A DNA stretch of 64,000 bases, taken from Oceanicaulis sp. MMSF_3324 (lineage in GTDB: Bacteria > Pseudomonadota > Alphaproteobacteria > Caulobacterales > Maricaulaceae). The notes beneath the pieces were generated by a model. The model had not been told where the DNA came from and ran no database searches. It worked only from the letters and a program-made list of their open reading frames with translations. The translations under genes and the position numbers were made by a program. The DNA is taken from positions 38,301 through 102,300 of the forward strand of contig NZ_JASHIU010000011.1 in assembly GCF_030733545.1 (NCBI RefSeq), written 5' to 3'. Below, piece after piece: positions 8,679 through 18,278 of the stretch (position 1 is the first letter of the stretch; each line of letters opens with the position of its first letter).

Positions 8679-8736
8679 ACCGCGTCAGGCTGTGGAAAAT
8701 CGTTTTGCACAGGGCGACTCACGTTGAGCGCTCTTG

Positions 8737-8757
8737 CTATGGTCTAGTCTGCCATAG
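8737..8757. repeat. inverted repeat upstream of SPOR gene
   Basis: CTATGG, 9-nt spacer, CCATAG, within the 120-bp gap between dgt and the SPOR gene. It lies where a promoter would be expected, downstream of a TTGAGC at 8724-8729. A role as operator is only a possibility. Confidence 0.3.
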
Positions 8758-8798
8758 ATCGCCGAATCACGGCGACGCTCTCCGGTGTGGGACGTGAC

Positions 8799-9647
8799 AT
8801 GACCGACGACGACACCCGTTACGGGGCGTATGCCCCGCCGCCTGACGAATACGATACCTATGATGCGCGTGAAGAGGAGCAGGACCGCCGCGGCTGGCTG
8901 TTCCTGGGCGCATCCGCGGTTGTCTTCGTGCTGTTCGTTGCGGTCGTTTACAACACCTTCCAGCTGGGCGTGCGCGAGCGCGGCGAGAACCCCGTGATTA
9001 CGGCTGACGCGGAACCCTATCGCGTCGCCCCTGAAGACCCGGGCGGCTATGAAGCGCCCGATCAGGATCTGTCCGCGTATGAATTACGCGAGGGCGATGA
9101 AGGCGAAGTCGAGCTGGAAACCCCGCCGGCGCGCCCGGTCTCCGAAGAGCCCGTTGTCCAGAATACGGAGTCCCCGGACACCGAACTGCCGGCGCTTCAG
9201 GTGGAGACAGCTAGCGCCGATGAGCTTGATGACCCGGCGCCTGAGGCTCCTGAACCCGCGCCGGCCCGGCCCGAGCCTGTACCCGAACCCGTGGCGCGCC
9301 AGACGGCGCCGGCCGAGCAGACGCGCCCTGACCCGACGCCGACCCAACCGGCGCCTTCGCAGCCTGATGCCCAGACCCAGAGCGCTTCGCGCGCAGACGG
9401 CGCCTATGTGGCCCAGATCGGCGCTTTCCGCTCTCGCGAGGACGCAGAGGCGGGATGGGTGGCGTTCACCAGTCGCTTCTCGGATCTGGCCATGGGGCGG
9501 GCGCCCGACATACAGCGCGCTGATCTGGGCGATCGCGGTGTCTTCCATCGCCTGCGCGTCGCCGCCTTCGCCAGCCGTGAAGAGGCGGCGAATTTCTGCG
9601 CTTCACTGGATGCACGGGGCCAGGCCTGTCTGGTGGCGCGCCGATGA
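8799..9647 (+). CDS. SPOR-domain membrane protein
   Basis: A 282-residue bitopic protein. It has a cytoplasmic acidic N-terminus, one TM segment at about residues 33-53 (WLFLGASAVVFVLFVAVV), a long Pro/Glu/Ala-rich periplasmic linker, and a C-terminal SPOR domain from about residue 205 (YVAQIGAFRSREDAEAGW ... FHRLRVAAFASREEAANFC). SPOR domains bind denuded glycan at the division septum. The ATG at 8799 is preferred over an in-frame GTG four codons earlier. The gene overlaps nagZ by ATGA, so the pair is coupled, linking septal peptidoglycan and recycling. Confidence 0.88.
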   Translation: MTDDDTRYGAYAPPPDEYDTYDAREEEQDRRGWLFLGASAVVFVLFVAVVYNTFQLGVRERGENPVITADAEPYRVAPEDPGGYEAPDQDLSAYELREGDEGEVELETPPARPVSEEPVVQNTESPDTELPALQVETASADELDDPAPEAPEPAPARPEPVPEPVARQTAPAEQTRPDPTPTQPAPSQPDAQTQSASRADGAYVAQIGAFRSREDAEAGWVAFTSRFSDLAMGRAPDIQRADLGDRGVFHRLRVAAFASREEAANFCASLDARGQACLVARR

Positions 9648-10672
9648 GCGTGAGTGCAGCGCTGTACGGGCTGGAAGGGGAGACCCTGACGCCGGACGAG
9701 AAAGCCTTTTTCCGCGATTCAGATCCGTGGGGCTTTATCCTGTTTGCGCGCAATGTGGACACGCCCAAGCAAGTGCGCCGCCTGACCGGCGCCTTGCGCG
9801 ATGCGGTCGGCCGTGAAGCGCCCATTTTCATCGACCAGGAAGGCGGCCGGGTGCAGCGCTTGCGTCCGCCGCACTGGCGCGGCGCGCCGCCGGCGCGTGT
9901 TTTCGGCGAGCTCTATGATCGCGAACCCGAGCTGGCGCTGGAAGCGGTCAAGCTGAACCACCAGCTTCTGGGCCATGAACTGATTGATCTCGGCATTGAT
10001 GTGGACTTTGCGCCCTGCGCCGACCTGTCGGTGCCGGGCGCCCATGATGTGATCGGTGATCGCGCCTTTCACACCGAACCTGAACCGGTCGCCCGGATGA
10101 GCACGGCGGCGCTTGAAGGCCTGCTGGATCAGGGCGTGCTGGGCGTGATCAAGCACCTGCCCGGCCATGGTCGCGCGGCGGCGGACAGTCATCTGGAGCT
10201 GCCGGTCGTCACGACCGACGCCGAAACGCTCCATACCCGCGATTTTGAAGCCTTCAAGGGCATCAAGGGCGCGCTGATGGCCATGACCGCGCATGTGGTC
10301 TACGCCGCCATCGACAGCGACCATACCGCGACCCAGTCCCGGGACGTGATCGACGGGATTATTCGCGGCGCCATCGGGTTTGAGGGGCTTTTGATGACCG
10401 ATGACTTGTCCATGCAGGCGCTGGAAGGCTCCTTGCGGCATCGGGGCGAGCGCGCCCTGGCGGCGGGGTGCGAGCTTCTCATGCACTGCAATGGCAAGAT
10501 GGATGAGATGGTGGAAGTCGCCCACGCCGCCCCGAACCTGTCGGGGCAGGCCCGAGAACGGGCCGGGCAGGCTCTGGACGCGCGGCACAAACCCAATGTC
10601 TTTGACGCTGTGGACGCCATGGCGCGGCTCAAGCATCTGTTTGAAGACGGAGGCGTGCCGCTGAAGCCATGA
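9644..10672 (+). CDS. nagZ: beta-N-acetylhexosaminidase NagZ
   Basis: A 342-residue glycoside hydrolase family 3 enzyme that removes N-acetylglucosamine from 1,6-anhydro-muropeptides in the cytoplasm during wall recycling. Motifs are IFIDQEGGRVQRLRPP, the flexible catalytic-loop segment VIKHLPGHGRAAADSHLELP, and LLMTDDLSMQAL with the nucleophile Asp. It starts with an ATGA overlap on the SPOR gene and ends with a 4-nt overlap into scpA. The nagZ-scpA-scpB order is widely conserved in alphaproteobacteria. Confidence 0.94.
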   Translation: MSVSAALYGLEGETLTPDEKAFFRDSDPWGFILFARNVDTPKQVRRLTGALRDAVGREAPIFIDQEGGRVQRLRPPHWRGAPPARVFGELYDREPELALEAVKLNHQLLGHELIDLGIDVDFAPCADLSVPGAHDVIGDRAFHTEPEPVARMSTAALEGLLDQGVLGVIKHLPGHGRAAADSHLELPVVTTDAETLHTRDFEAFKGIKGALMAMTAHVVYAAIDSDHTATQSRDVIDGIIRGAIGFEGLLMTDDLSMQALEGSLRHRGERALAAGCELLMHCNGKMDEMVEVAHAAPNLSGQARERAGQALDARHKPNVFDAVDAMARLKHLFEDGGVPLKP

Positions 10673-11517
10673 CCGACCTGTTTGACGGTTTCGAGGGCGA
10701 TGACGACTTCTCCGCCGCCAAGGAGGCTGGCGCGACCGAAGCGCTGATCCTCGATATCGGCGGTTGGGAAGGCCCGCTGCACCTGCTGCTGGCGCTGGCG
10801 CGCAAGAACAAGGTGGACCTCGCCGTCATTTCCATGGTCGAGCTGGCGGACCAGTATCTGGCCTTTATCGACAAGGCCCGCACGCACCGTCTTGATATCG
10901 CCGCCGAATATCTCGTGATGGCGGCCTGGCTCACCTATCTCAAATCGCGCTTGCTGTTGCCCAAGCCGCGTCCGGCCGATGACGAGCCCGAGCCCGAAGA
11001 AATGGCCGCCGCGCTGGCGTTCCGGCTGAGCCGTCTCGAGGCCATGCGCGCAGCAGGTGATGCCTTGTTCGCGCGGGCGCTGAAGGGGCGGGACGTGTTT
11101 GTGCGCGGTGCGCCGGAGGGCGTGCGCTCCATTCGCACGCCGCTTTACGAGGCTGAGCTCTATGATCTGCTCAAGGCCTATGCGACCCGGCGCGAGCGCG
11201 AGGCGTTCGCCACCTACCAACCCAAGTCGCCGAATGTTTATGGGCTTGAGCAGGCCCGTACCCGGCTGTCCGGCGTGACCCGGACGCTGACGGGGTGGGC
11301 CCGGCTTGATGAGTTGCTGCCTGATGAGGACGAGCTGGGCTATGATGCGCCGAGCGCGGACTCGGTTATGGCGTCGTCTCTTCTGGCGGCGTTGGAGATC
11401 ACCAAGCACGGCGAAGTGCGCCTGCGACAGGACGAGACCTATGCGCCGATCTGGATGCGCCGGGTCGCCGAGGCGGCCGGCCTGACCGAGACCGGGGAGG
11501 GGGCCGAACATGGCTGA
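10669..11517 (+). CDS. scpA: segregation and condensation protein A
   Basis: A 282-residue kleisin subunit of the SMC-ScpAB condensin. The N-terminal IGGWEGPLHLLLALARKNKVD is the ScpA signature, followed by AEYLVMAAWLTYLKSRLLLP. A charged middle and a C-terminal winged-helix region (SLLAALEITKHGEVRLRQ) complete the layout. It is coupled to nagZ (4 nt overlap) and to scpB (8 nt overlap). It acts in chromosome condensation and segregation. Confidence 0.93.
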   Translation: MTDLFDGFEGDDDFSAAKEAGATEALILDIGGWEGPLHLLLALARKNKVDLAVISMVELADQYLAFIDKARTHRLDIAAEYLVMAAWLTYLKSRLLLPKPRPADDEPEPEEMAAALAFRLSRLEAMRAAGDALFARALKGRDVFVRGAPEGVRSIRTPLYEAELYDLLKAYATRREREAFATYQPKSPNVYGLEQARTRLSGVTRTLTGWARLDELLPDEDELGYDAPSADSVMASSLLAALEITKHGEVRLRQDETYAPIWMRRVAEAAGLTETGEGAEHG

Positions 11518-12274
11518 TCGTGACGACGACCCGATCTCTGAAGCCATCAAGGCGCTGCGCGAGCAGGCGCAGGCCATGCCGGCCGGAGATGACGGTCCGC
11601 CGGGCGTCCGGCTCGCCATTGATAATGACGCGGCCCTGTTGCGCATTGTCGAGGCCTTGTTGTTCGCCGCGTCCGAGCCTCTGGATCTTGATACCTTGCG
11701 CGCGCGCCTGCCCGAGGACAGCGATGTGCGCGGCCTCCTCAACGCGCTTCAGGCGAAATACGCCGAAGCCGGGGTGAATCTGGTCGAAGTGGGCGGACGC
11801 TGGCGGTTCCAGACGGCGGAGGATCTGAGCTGGTTGTTGCGCACCGAGCGGGAGGAGCCGCGCAAGCTGTCCCAGGCGGCGCTCGAAACCCTGGCCATCA
11901 TCGCCTATCACCAGCCGGTCACCCGGGCGGAGATCGAGGAAATCCGGGGCGTCGCCGTGTCCAAGGGCACGCTCGACCAGCTTCTCGAGATGAAATGGAT
12001 TCGCTTGCGCGGGCGGCGTCGCACGCCAGGGCGCCCGGTCACCTATGGGGTGACCGAAGCCTTCATGGACTATTTCGGCCTCGCCAACCTGTCCGACCTT
12101 CCCGGCGTGTCCGATCTCAAGGCCGCGGGCCTTCTGTCGAGCCGCTTGCCGCCGGACTTCTCCATACCCGCGCCGGGACAGGTCATTCCCGACACGGATG
12201 AGGAGCTGTTCAGCGAGGATGAAGCCGCCCAGTTCCACATGGACTTTCTGGAAGGCGAGGATCCGGACGCCTAG
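11510..12274 (+). CDS. scpB: segregation and condensation protein B
   Basis: A 254-residue ScpB with two winged-helix domains. ALLRIVEALLFAASEPLDLD opens the first domain, and LSQAALETLAIIAYHQPVTR followed by IEEIRGVAVSKGTLDQLLE forms the second. The segment GRPVTYGVTEAFMDYFGL is near the end, with a variable acidic tail. It dimerizes and binds ScpA in the SMC complex. It starts inside scpA with an 8-nt overlap. About 130 nt separate it from tatA. Confidence 0.93.
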   Translation: MADRDDDPISEAIKALREQAQAMPAGDDGPPGVRLAIDNDAALLRIVEALLFAASEPLDLDTLRARLPEDSDVRGLLNALQAKYAEAGVNLVEVGGRWRFQTAEDLSWLLRTEREEPRKLSQAALETLAIIAYHQPVTRAEIEEIRGVAVSKGTLDQLLEMKWIRLRGRRRTPGRPVTYGVTEAFMDYFGLANLSDLPGVSDLKAAGLLSSRLPPDFSIPAPGQVIPDTDEELFSEDEAAQFHMDFLEGEDPDA

Positions 12275-12404
12275 ATCGTTTCACTCAAAATGTCGGGGCG
12301 GAGCTGACCGGGTTATTGGACCCGCACGCGGATATCCTCTAGTGAAGTGAAAGCTGAGCGCCTGTGCACAGGGCCTCAGACACCGTTTGCAAGGAGAGCG
12401 TCTC

Positions 12405-12647
12405 ATGGGTGCGCATTGGACGGGTATTCTGGTCGTCATCGTGTTGCTGGTGCTGCTGTTTGGCGGCCGCGGCAAGATTTCCGGACTGATGGGCGATCTG
12501 GCCAAGGGCGTGACGGAGTTCCGCAAGGGGCTGCGTGACACCAGCGAGGATGAGAAGTCCACGACCTCTCAATCCACCGCCGCGCTCAATGAGGGCGCCT
12601 CTCAGGACAGCAGCTCCGCCCGTGAGGATGAGCGCACCGGAGGCTAG
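12405..12647 (+). CDS. tatA: Sec-independent translocase subunit TatA
   Basis: An 80-residue TatA with one N-terminal TM segment (about residues 3-19). This is followed by the usual hinge [18 protein letters not shown], an amphipathic helix and an acidic/Ser-rich tail. It forms the size-variable pore for folded proteins. The ATG at 12405 follows AAGGAGAG; the earlier in-frame start would destroy the normal N-terminus. It is first of tatABC. The Kelch protein at 36184-37224 carries a plausible Tat signal. Confidence 0.92.
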   Translation: MGAHWTGILVVIVLLVLLFGGRGKISGLMGDLAKGVTEFRKGLRDTSEDEKSTTSQSTAALNEGASQDSSSAREDERTGG

Positions 12648-12650
12648 GCC

Positions 12651-13070
12651 ATGAACCCGGCCTTTGGTTTTCAGGAACTGATCGTCCTCGTCATTCTGGC
12701 GCTGGTGGTGGTGGGCCCCAAGGACCTGCCGCTCATGGTGCGCCGGGTGGGCAAGATGATCGGTCAGGTCCGCGCCACGGCGCGTGAGTTCCAGCGCAGC
12801 TTTGACGAGCTGGGCCGCGAAGCCGAACTCGCCGAGTTGCGCAAGGAAATCAGCGATCTGAAATCCCATAATCCGATCAAGGAAATGGAGCGCGACTTCC
12901 TGCAAGCCGATCAGGACATGCAGCGCGACATGGAAGAGCGTCCGCATCCGCGCATCGCCAAACCCATGAGCGACCCTGAACCGCAGTCCGGCGACGGTCT
13001 GACCCCGGATCCCGAGGCGCCGGACGCCAAGACGTCGTCCGGGTCAGACGGCAAGACCGGAGAGGGGTGA
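12651..13070 (+). CDS. tatB: Sec-independent translocase subunit TatB
   Basis: A 139-residue TatB with an N-terminal TM segment (FQELIVLVILALVVVGPKDL) carrying the family's conserved Glu and Gly-Pro. An amphipathic helix and a long coiled, polar C-terminus follow. It pairs with TatC to bind twin-arginine signal peptides. It starts 3 nt after tatA and its stop shares a base with the tatC start (TGATG). Confidence 0.92.
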   Translation: MNPAFGFQELIVLVILALVVVGPKDLPLMVRRVGKMIGQVRATAREFQRSFDELGREAELAELRKEISDLKSHNPIKEMERDFLQADQDMQRDMEERPHPRIAKPMSDPEPQSGDGLTPDPEAPDAKTSSGSDGKTGEG

Positions 13071-13873
13071 TGTCGACCCCCGAACTTGAGCATGACGACG
13101 AGGTGGAAGCCTCGCGGGCGCCGCTGATGGCGCATCTGGAAGAGCTGCGCGACCGGCTCATCTGGGCGCTGGGCGCCATCGTCATCGGTTTCGTGATCTG
13201 CTTCGTCTTCGCCGAATGGATCTACAATGTCCTCTTGGTGCCGTTCGAGGACGCCGCTCGGCAGGTGCGTGGCGATGCGCTGGATTTGCAGCTGATCTTC
13301 ACCGCGCCGCTCGAGTTTTTCTTCGTCAAGCTCAAGCTCGCCCTGTTCGGCGCGATCGTGCTGGCCTTTCCCATGCTGGCCTATCAGGTCTGGGCGTTTG
13401 TCCGCCCCGGCCTTTACAAGAATGAACGCCTAGCGTTTGCGCCCTTCCTTCTGGCCTCGCCGATCCTGTTCGCGGCGGGCATGGCGTTTGTCTATTACGT
13501 CATTCTGCCCTTCGTGATGGGCTTTGCCCTGGGCCAGGAACAGATCGGCCAGGAGGGACGCGCCAGCATCCAGCTGCTGACCCGGGTGTCGGAATACCTC
13601 AATCTCGTCACCACGCTGGCGCTGGCCTTTGGCGTGAGCTTCCAGCTGCCGGTGCTGTTGTCGCTGCTGGGCAAGGCTGGGATCATCACCTCGGGCGATC
13701 TGATCCGCTTCTGGAAATTCGCGCTGGTGGGCATCGCCGCTTTCGCCGCCTTCGTCACGCCGCCCGACCCGATCAGCCAGCTCTTTCTGGGCGCGGCGAT
13801 GTTCGGGCTTTACGCGCTGTCGATCCTGGCGGTGAAGCTGGTGGAGCGCAAACCCGAGGATGAGGACGCCTAG
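13070..13873 (+). CDS. tatC: Sec-independent translocase subunit TatC
   Basis: A 267-residue polytopic protein with six predicted TM segments. The N-terminal signature APLMAHLEELRDRLIWAL is followed by typical stretches such as LEFFFVKLKLALFGAIVLAF and AFAAFVTPPDPISQLFLG. It is the receptor for Tat signal peptides. The ATG at 13070 overlaps the tatB stop by one base; a GTG one codon earlier is an alternative. About 115 nt separate it from serS. Confidence 0.93.
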   Translation: MSTPELEHDDEVEASRAPLMAHLEELRDRLIWALGAIVIGFVICFVFAEWIYNVLLVPFEDAARQVRGDALDLQLIFTAPLEFFFVKLKLALFGAIVLAFPMLAYQVWAFVRPGLYKNERLAFAPFLLASPILFAAGMAFVYYVILPFVMGFALGQEQIGQEGRASIQLLTRVSEYLNLVTTLALAFGVSFQLPVLLSLLGKAGIITSGDLIRFWKFALVGIAAFAAFVTPPDPISQLFLGAAMFGLYALSILAVKLVERKPEDEDA

Positions 13874-13987
13874 CGTCCGTCCGGGCGCTGCGCGCGCCGC
13901 AAACACATCCATTTGAAGTGTGGACGATGGGCGCCTGCGCGAGTATCACGCGGGTTCCTTTCATCCGTTCGACCTTTGAGTTTTGAC

Positions 13988-15262
13988 ATGCACGATATTC
14001 GTCTGATCCGCGACGAGCCGGCGGCTTTCGACGCCGCCATGGCCCAGCGCGGCCTGGAGCCCCAAGCCCAGCGCCTGATTGATCTGGACGCGCGCCGCCG
14101 CGAGGCCACCACGCGTCTGCAAGAGGTGGAGACCGAGCGCAACTCAAAGTCCAAGGAGATTGGCAAGGCGAAGGCCCAGGGCGATGAAGACCGCTTCAAC
14201 GCTCTGCGCGCCGAGGTCGAGAACCTGAAATCGGAAATGGAGCGCCTGACCGAAGAGGCGCGCACGGCCGAAGAAGTCCTCAACCAGCATCTCGCTGCTC
14301 TGCCGAACCGGCCCGCCGAGGATGTGCCCGAAGGCGCGGACGAGACCGACAATGAGGAAGTCCGCGGCTGGGGCGAACCGCGTCAGTTTGATTTCGAGGT
14401 CGCCGATCATGTGACCGTGGGCGAACGTCTGGGTCTTGATTTCGAACGGGCCGCGGCACTGTCGGGCGCCCGCTTTGCGGTGCTGCAGGGGCCGCTGGCG
14501 CGGCTTGAGCGCGCTCTGGGCCAGTTCATGCTCGATATCCAGACCAGTGAACATGGCTATCGTGAAACCTCTGTGCCGCTCATGGTGCGCGATGAGGCGT
14601 TGTTCGGCACCGGCCAGCTGCCCAAATTTGCTGAAGACCTGTTCCGCACCACCGATGACCGCTGGCTGATCCCGACCGCCGAGGTGCCGCTGACCAATCT
14701 GGTGCGCGACTCGATCCATACCGAGGACAGCTTCCCGATCCGCATGACGGCGCTGACCCCGTGCTTCCGGTCTGAAGCCGGCTCGGCCGGGCGCGACACG
14801 CGCGGCCTGATCCGCATGCACCAGTTCCTCAAGGTCGAGCTCGTCTCGATAACGACGCCTGAGCAGTCCGAGGAAGAGCTCGAGCGTATGACCCAATGCG
14901 CCGAAGAGGTGCTGCGCCGCCTCGAGCTGCCCTATCGGGTGATGAAGCTGTGTACCGGCGATATGGGATTTGCGGCGCGCCGCACCTATGACCTGGAAGT
15001 CTGGATGCCCAGCCAGGACACCTATCGTGAGATCAGCTCGTGCTCGACCTGCGGCGATTTCCAGGCGCGTCGCATGAACGCCCGCTATCGCAAGGAAGGC
15101 GAAAAGAAGCCCGACTTCCTGCACACGCTGAACGGGTCGGGCCTGGCGGTCGGCCGGGCGCTGGTCGCCCTTCTTGAAAACCACCAGCAGGCGGACGGAT
15201 CGGTCCATATTCCCGAAGCCCTGCGGCCATACATGGGCGGTATCGAGGCGATCCAGCCATGA
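13988..15262 (+). CDS. serS: seryl-tRNA synthetase
   Basis: A 424-residue class II aminoacyl-tRNA synthetase. An N-terminal antiparallel coiled-coil arm (about residues 25-105, rich in Glu/Arg) binds the long variable arm of tRNA-Ser. The catalytic core shows motif 2 ([19 protein letters not shown]) and motif 3 ([19 protein letters not shown]). The ATG at 13988 gives the normal N-terminus [11 protein letters not shown]; the frame is open 25 codons further upstream. The stop overlaps surE by 4 nt. Confidence 0.95.
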   Translation: MHDIRLIRDEPAAFDAAMAQRGLEPQAQRLIDLDARRREATTRLQEVETERNSKSKEIGKAKAQGDEDRFNALRAEVENLKSEMERLTEEARTAEEVLNQHLAALPNRPAEDVPEGADETDNEEVRGWGEPRQFDFEVADHVTVGERLGLDFERAAALSGARFAVLQGPLARLERALGQFMLDIQTSEHGYRETSVPLMVRDEALFGTGQLPKFAEDLFRTTDDRWLIPTAEVPLTNLVRDSIHTEDSFPIRMTALTPCFRSEAGSAGRDTRGLIRMHQFLKVELVSITTPEQSEEELERMTQCAEEVLRRLELPYRVMKLCTGDMGFAARRTYDLEVWMPSQDTYREISSCSTCGDFQARRMNARYRKEGEKKPDFLHTLNGSGLAVGRALVALLENHQQADGSVHIPEALRPYMGGIEAIQP

Positions 15263-16044
15263 GCCAGCCGCGCATTCTCCTGGTCAATGATGACGGCATC
15301 CATGCGCCGGGCCTCAAAGTGCTCGAAGAGATCGCGCGCACCCTGTCCGATGATGTCTGGACCGTGGCGCCGGCGGAAGAGCAGTCCGGCATGGGCCGGG
15401 CGTTGACGCTGAACGCGCCCCTGCGCGTTCAGGAGTATGACGAGAAGCGCTTTTCCGTGTCCGGCACGCCCACCGATTGCGTGCACATGGCGATGGATAT
15501 CCTGATGAAGGATGCGCAGCCGGATTTGCTTCTCTCGGGCGTGAATTCAGGCCAGAACATCGCCGAGGACGTGACCATGTCCGGCACCGTCGCCGCCGCC
15601 ATGCACGGCGTGCAGATGGGCGTGCGGTCTGTGGCGCTGTCGCAGGCTTACGGGTTTGAAGGCCGCGCCAAGATTCGCTGGGAAACCGCGCGCGAACATG
15701 GTCCGCGGGTGCTCAAGGCGTTGCTGGACACGCCCTGGAGCCAGAACACGCTGCTCAATGTGAACTTCCCTGACCGGGCGCCCGATCAGGTGTCGGGTTT
15801 TGAAGTGACGGCTCAGGGCCTGCGCGACCAGGTGGTGCTCAGGGCGGATGCCCGCACGGATCTGCGTGGCCGCGACTATTACTGGCTGGGCTTTAACGGC
15901 AAGCTGTCCGACCCGGCCGTGGGTACCGATCTGCGCGCGGTGTATGAAGGGCGGATATCGGTGACGCCGCTGCATCTCGACCTGACCCATTATGAAGCCC
16001 GCACGCGATTGAAAGACGCATTGGGAGACACGCTCGATCCATGA
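15259..16044 (+). CDS. surE: 5'/3'-nucleotidase SurE
   Basis: A 261-residue survival protein SurE, a metal-dependent nucleotidase/exopolyphosphatase. The metal site is [14 protein letters not shown] at the N-terminus. [11 protein letters not shown] and [20 protein letters not shown] follow, all hallmark motifs. It is translationally coupled to serS upstream and pcm downstream (4-nt overlaps each). The surE-pcm pairing is widespread in proteobacteria. Confidence 0.94.
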   Translation: MSQPRILLVNDDGIHAPGLKVLEEIARTLSDDVWTVAPAEEQSGMGRALTLNAPLRVQEYDEKRFSVSGTPTDCVHMAMDILMKDAQPDLLLSGVNSGQNIAEDVTMSGTVAAAMHGVQMGVRSVALSQAYGFEGRAKIRWETAREHGPRVLKALLDTPWSQNTLLNVNFPDRAPDQVSGFEVTAQGLRDQVVLRADARTDLRGRDYYWLGFNGKLSDPAVGTDLRAVYEGRISVTPLHLDLTHYEARTRLKDALGDTLDP

Positions 16045-16688
16045 CCGGCATGCCCGACACCCGCATGATCCAGCTTGTGATGGCGCTGCGACGGGCGGGC
16101 GTCTCGGACAAGCAGGTCCTGATGGCGATCGAGCGCACGCCGCGTGAGCTGTTCGTGCCGCAGGGGTTTTCCGACCAGGCGTTTGAGAACCGGCCTTTGC
16201 CGATCGATTGCGGTCAGACCATCTCCCAGCCCTTTGTGGTGGCGGCGATGACCGAAGCGCTGAAGCTCAATGACCGGTGCAAGGTGCTCGAGATCGGTAC
16301 CGGGTCGGGCTATCAGGCCGCTGTGCTCGCGCGCTTGTCGCGACGGGTTTACACCGTCGAGCGCTACCGCACCCTCGCCAAGGAAGCCGAGGCGCGCTTT
16401 CACGAGCTGAGGCTCTCCAACATCGTGCCGCGCATCGGGGATGGCTCGGTGGGCTGGCCCGAGCAGGCGCCGTTTGATCGGATCATCGTGACGGCTGCGG
16501 CGGCTGAGCGTCCCGACACGCTGCTGGAACAGCTCAAACCGGGCGGCATTTGCGTGGCGCCGGTTCAGAACGGCTCGGTTCAGACCCTGATGCGCTATGA
16601 CTGCTCGGAAGCGGGCGAGATCAGCGAAACCGCTTTGTTTGACGTGCGCTTCGTGCCGCTGGTTCCGGGCGAAGCCCGCGCGTTATAG
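16041..16688 (+). CDS. pcm: protein-L-isoaspartate O-methyltransferase
   Basis: A 215-residue canonical PIMT that methylates L-isoaspartyl residues in damaged proteins using SAM. The conserved start [16 protein letters not shown], the Ser-containing [15 protein letters not shown], motif [17 protein letters not shown] and [16 protein letters not shown] are all present. It contrasts with the degenerate paralogue at 764-1420. It overlaps surE by 4 nt. Confidence 0.94.
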   Translation: MTGMPDTRMIQLVMALRRAGVSDKQVLMAIERTPRELFVPQGFSDQAFENRPLPIDCGQTISQPFVVAAMTEALKLNDRCKVLEIGTGSGYQAAVLARLSRRVYTVERYRTLAKEAEARFHELRLSNIVPRIGDGSVGWPEQAPFDRIIVTAAAAERPDTLLEQLKPGGICVAPVQNGSVQTLMRYDCSEAGEISETALFDVRFVPLVPGEARAL

Positions 16689-16794
16689 CGCGAATAAATA
16701 TCACTCTCTTCTTTTGTCGGTCGCCATGTTAACCTCTTTGCATGGGGGGAGACGTGACGGGCCCCGGGCTCGTCTGGATTGGAAGGAGCTTGGT

Positions 16795-17190
16795 ATGAAA
16801 TACGCAGCTATCGGCGCCTTGGGCGCTTCGCTCGTGATGGGTGCTTGCGCGACGGCTCAGTCGGAAGACATGTTCATGCCTGAAGGGTATGAGCTGACCG
16901 GTGAAAGTCGCACCTGCCTCTCGCTGCGCTCGATTGATCAAATTGACACCGCCAGCGAAACCGCCTGGGTCGTCACGACGACGACGCGCGACACCTACCT
17001 GACACGTGTGAGCCGAGGGTGCAGCGCCGCCACGCGGCCCTTCAACTACATCAGCTACAATGTCACCGGTTCTCAGCTGTGCCGCGGCGAGATCGTGCGT
17101 GTGATCGACCGGAACACCAACTCGACTGTGGGCAGCTGCGGCATTGGCGAGTTTGAGGAATTGACCCCGTCGCCGACAGACGCCAGCTAA
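16795..17190 (+). CDS. DUF6491-like exported protein
   Basis: A 131-residue exported protein. It has a hydrophobic signal (about residues 1-20) ending near GACATAQ; the Cys could be lipidated, but the lipobox is weak (Met at -3). The mature part has four Cys (TCLSL, GCSAA, LCRGE, SCGIG), which could form two disulfides, and resembles DUF6491 proteins, whose function is unknown. The ATG at 16795 follows GGAAGGAGC, an excellent ribosome site. It lies between pcm and the LysM gene on the same strand. Confidence 0.7.
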   Translation: MKYAAIGALGASLVMGACATAQSEDMFMPEGYELTGESRTCLSLRSIDQIDTASETAWVVTTTTRDTYLTRVSRGCSAATRPFNYISYNVTGSQLCRGEIVRVIDRNTNSTVGSCGIGEFEELTPSPTDAS

Positions 17191-17192
17191 AG

Positions 17193-17208
17193 TCAACACA
17201 CGGTTAAC
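17193..17208. promoter_or_regulatory. candidate CtrA-like site
   Basis: TCAA-N7-TTAAC matches the CtrA consensus TTAA-N7-TTAA at seven of eight positions. It lies about 50 nt before the LysM/M23 gene start. CtrA control of division/envelope genes is usual in Caulobacterales, but a single near-match can arise by chance. Confidence 0.25.
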
Positions 17209-17256
17209 GCTCATCCGGCATCCTGCCCTTTCGTGAAACACGTTAGGGCAGGGTGC

Positions 17257-18168
17257 ATGCGCCCCACACTGCGCACAATTTTGCTGGGACTAAGCGTCGC
17301 GGCGGCGGTGTCCGCTTGTGCTGCGCCTGTGCGCGCACCCGCGCCTATAGAGCGTGGCGCGTCGGGCTCTTCTCACAATCCGGCCAGCTGCGGCCGCACC
17401 GTCACGGTGCAATCAGGCGATACGCTTTATGCGATCGCCCAACGATGCGGCGTGGCGCTGTCGGAGATCGCTGCCGAAAACAGCCTTCAACAGCCCTACA
17501 CCCTTCGCCGGGGACAAACCCTGCGACTGCCGGGGCCGTCCACATACACGGTGCGACGGGGCGACAATCTGTACCGCATTGCGCTTGCACACGGGATGAG
17601 CACGCATGAGCTCGCCCAGCTCAACGGTTTGCGCCAGCCCTACACCATCTACCCCGGACAGGATCTGTCCGTGCGCGGCACGGCTCGGACTGCGGTGCTT
17701 CAGGCGCAGCCGCAACAGACCAGCGCAAGCGCACAGCCCTCAGCGCCGGCACGGCGCGCCAGCCCCCCGCCCCGGGCGTCGGCTGCGAATGCGCCCAGCT
17801 TTCAATGGCCGCTTCAGGGGCAGATCATCACCGCTTATGGCGGAGCGGAGGGCGCGCGCATTGACGGCATCCGCATCGCCGCCCGTCTGGGCGATCCGGT
17901 TCGCGCTGCTGCGGATGGCGAGGTCGTTTATGCCGGGAATGAGCTTCAGGGCTATGGCGAGCTGGTGCTGGTTCGTCACGAGAACAACTGGGTCACGGCG
18001 TATGGCCTCAATTCGGTTTTGCGCGTGAATGTGGGCGATCGCGTTACGGCGGGACAACATATCGCTGACGCCGGAGCTTCTGGCTCTGAAACCCGCACAG
18101 CGCTTCATTTTGAGGTGCGGCGCGGCGTCAGCCCGGTCGATCCCATGCAGGTTCTGCCGTCCCGTTAA
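17257..18168 (+). CDS. LysM lipoprotein with degenerate LytM/M23 domain
   Basis: A 303-residue NlpD-like lipoprotein. It has a signal peptide with a lipobox ending AVSAC, two LysM peptidoglycan-binding repeats (about residues 43-90 and 92-137), a Ala/Pro/Gln-rich linker and a C-terminal LytM (M23) domain. The M23 metal ligands look lost: where active enzymes have HxGID it reads RIDGIRIA, and only the LHFEVR end is kept. So it is more likely an amidase activator than a peptidase. The ATG at 17257 is preferred to a GTG eight codons upstream. A CtrA-like site precedes it. Position after surE-pcm matches the usual alphaproteobacterial order. Confidence 0.85.
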   Translation: MRPTLRTILLGLSVAAAVSACAAPVRAPAPIERGASGSSHNPASCGRTVTVQSGDTLYAIAQRCGVALSEIAAENSLQQPYTLRRGQTLRLPGPSTYTVRRGDNLYRIALAHGMSTHELAQLNGLRQPYTIYPGQDLSVRGTARTAVLQAQPQQTSASAQPSAPARRASPPPRASAANAPSFQWPLQGQIITAYGGAEGARIDGIRIAARLGDPVRAAADGEVVYAGNELQGYGELVLVRHENNWVTAYGLNSVLRVNVGDRVTAGQHIADAGASGSETRTALHFEVRRGVSPVDPMQVLPSR

Positions 18169-18213
18169 GGGGCTTTCTGAGCAAATCCGGTGAGCACGTA
18201 CCGTCGGGCCTTG

Positions 18214-18241
18214 TTGCATGCGGCGCGCACCCCGATATATT
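18214..18241 (+). promoter_or_regulatory. candidate promoter of yajC-secDF
   Basis: TTGCAT (18214-18219), 16-bp spacer, TATATT (18236-18241), ending 37 nt before the yajC ATG. Identified by eye. Confidence 0.5.
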
Positions 18242-18278
18242 CCGGCAACCCTAATCGCTCGTTCTTATCGGAGCCGCC

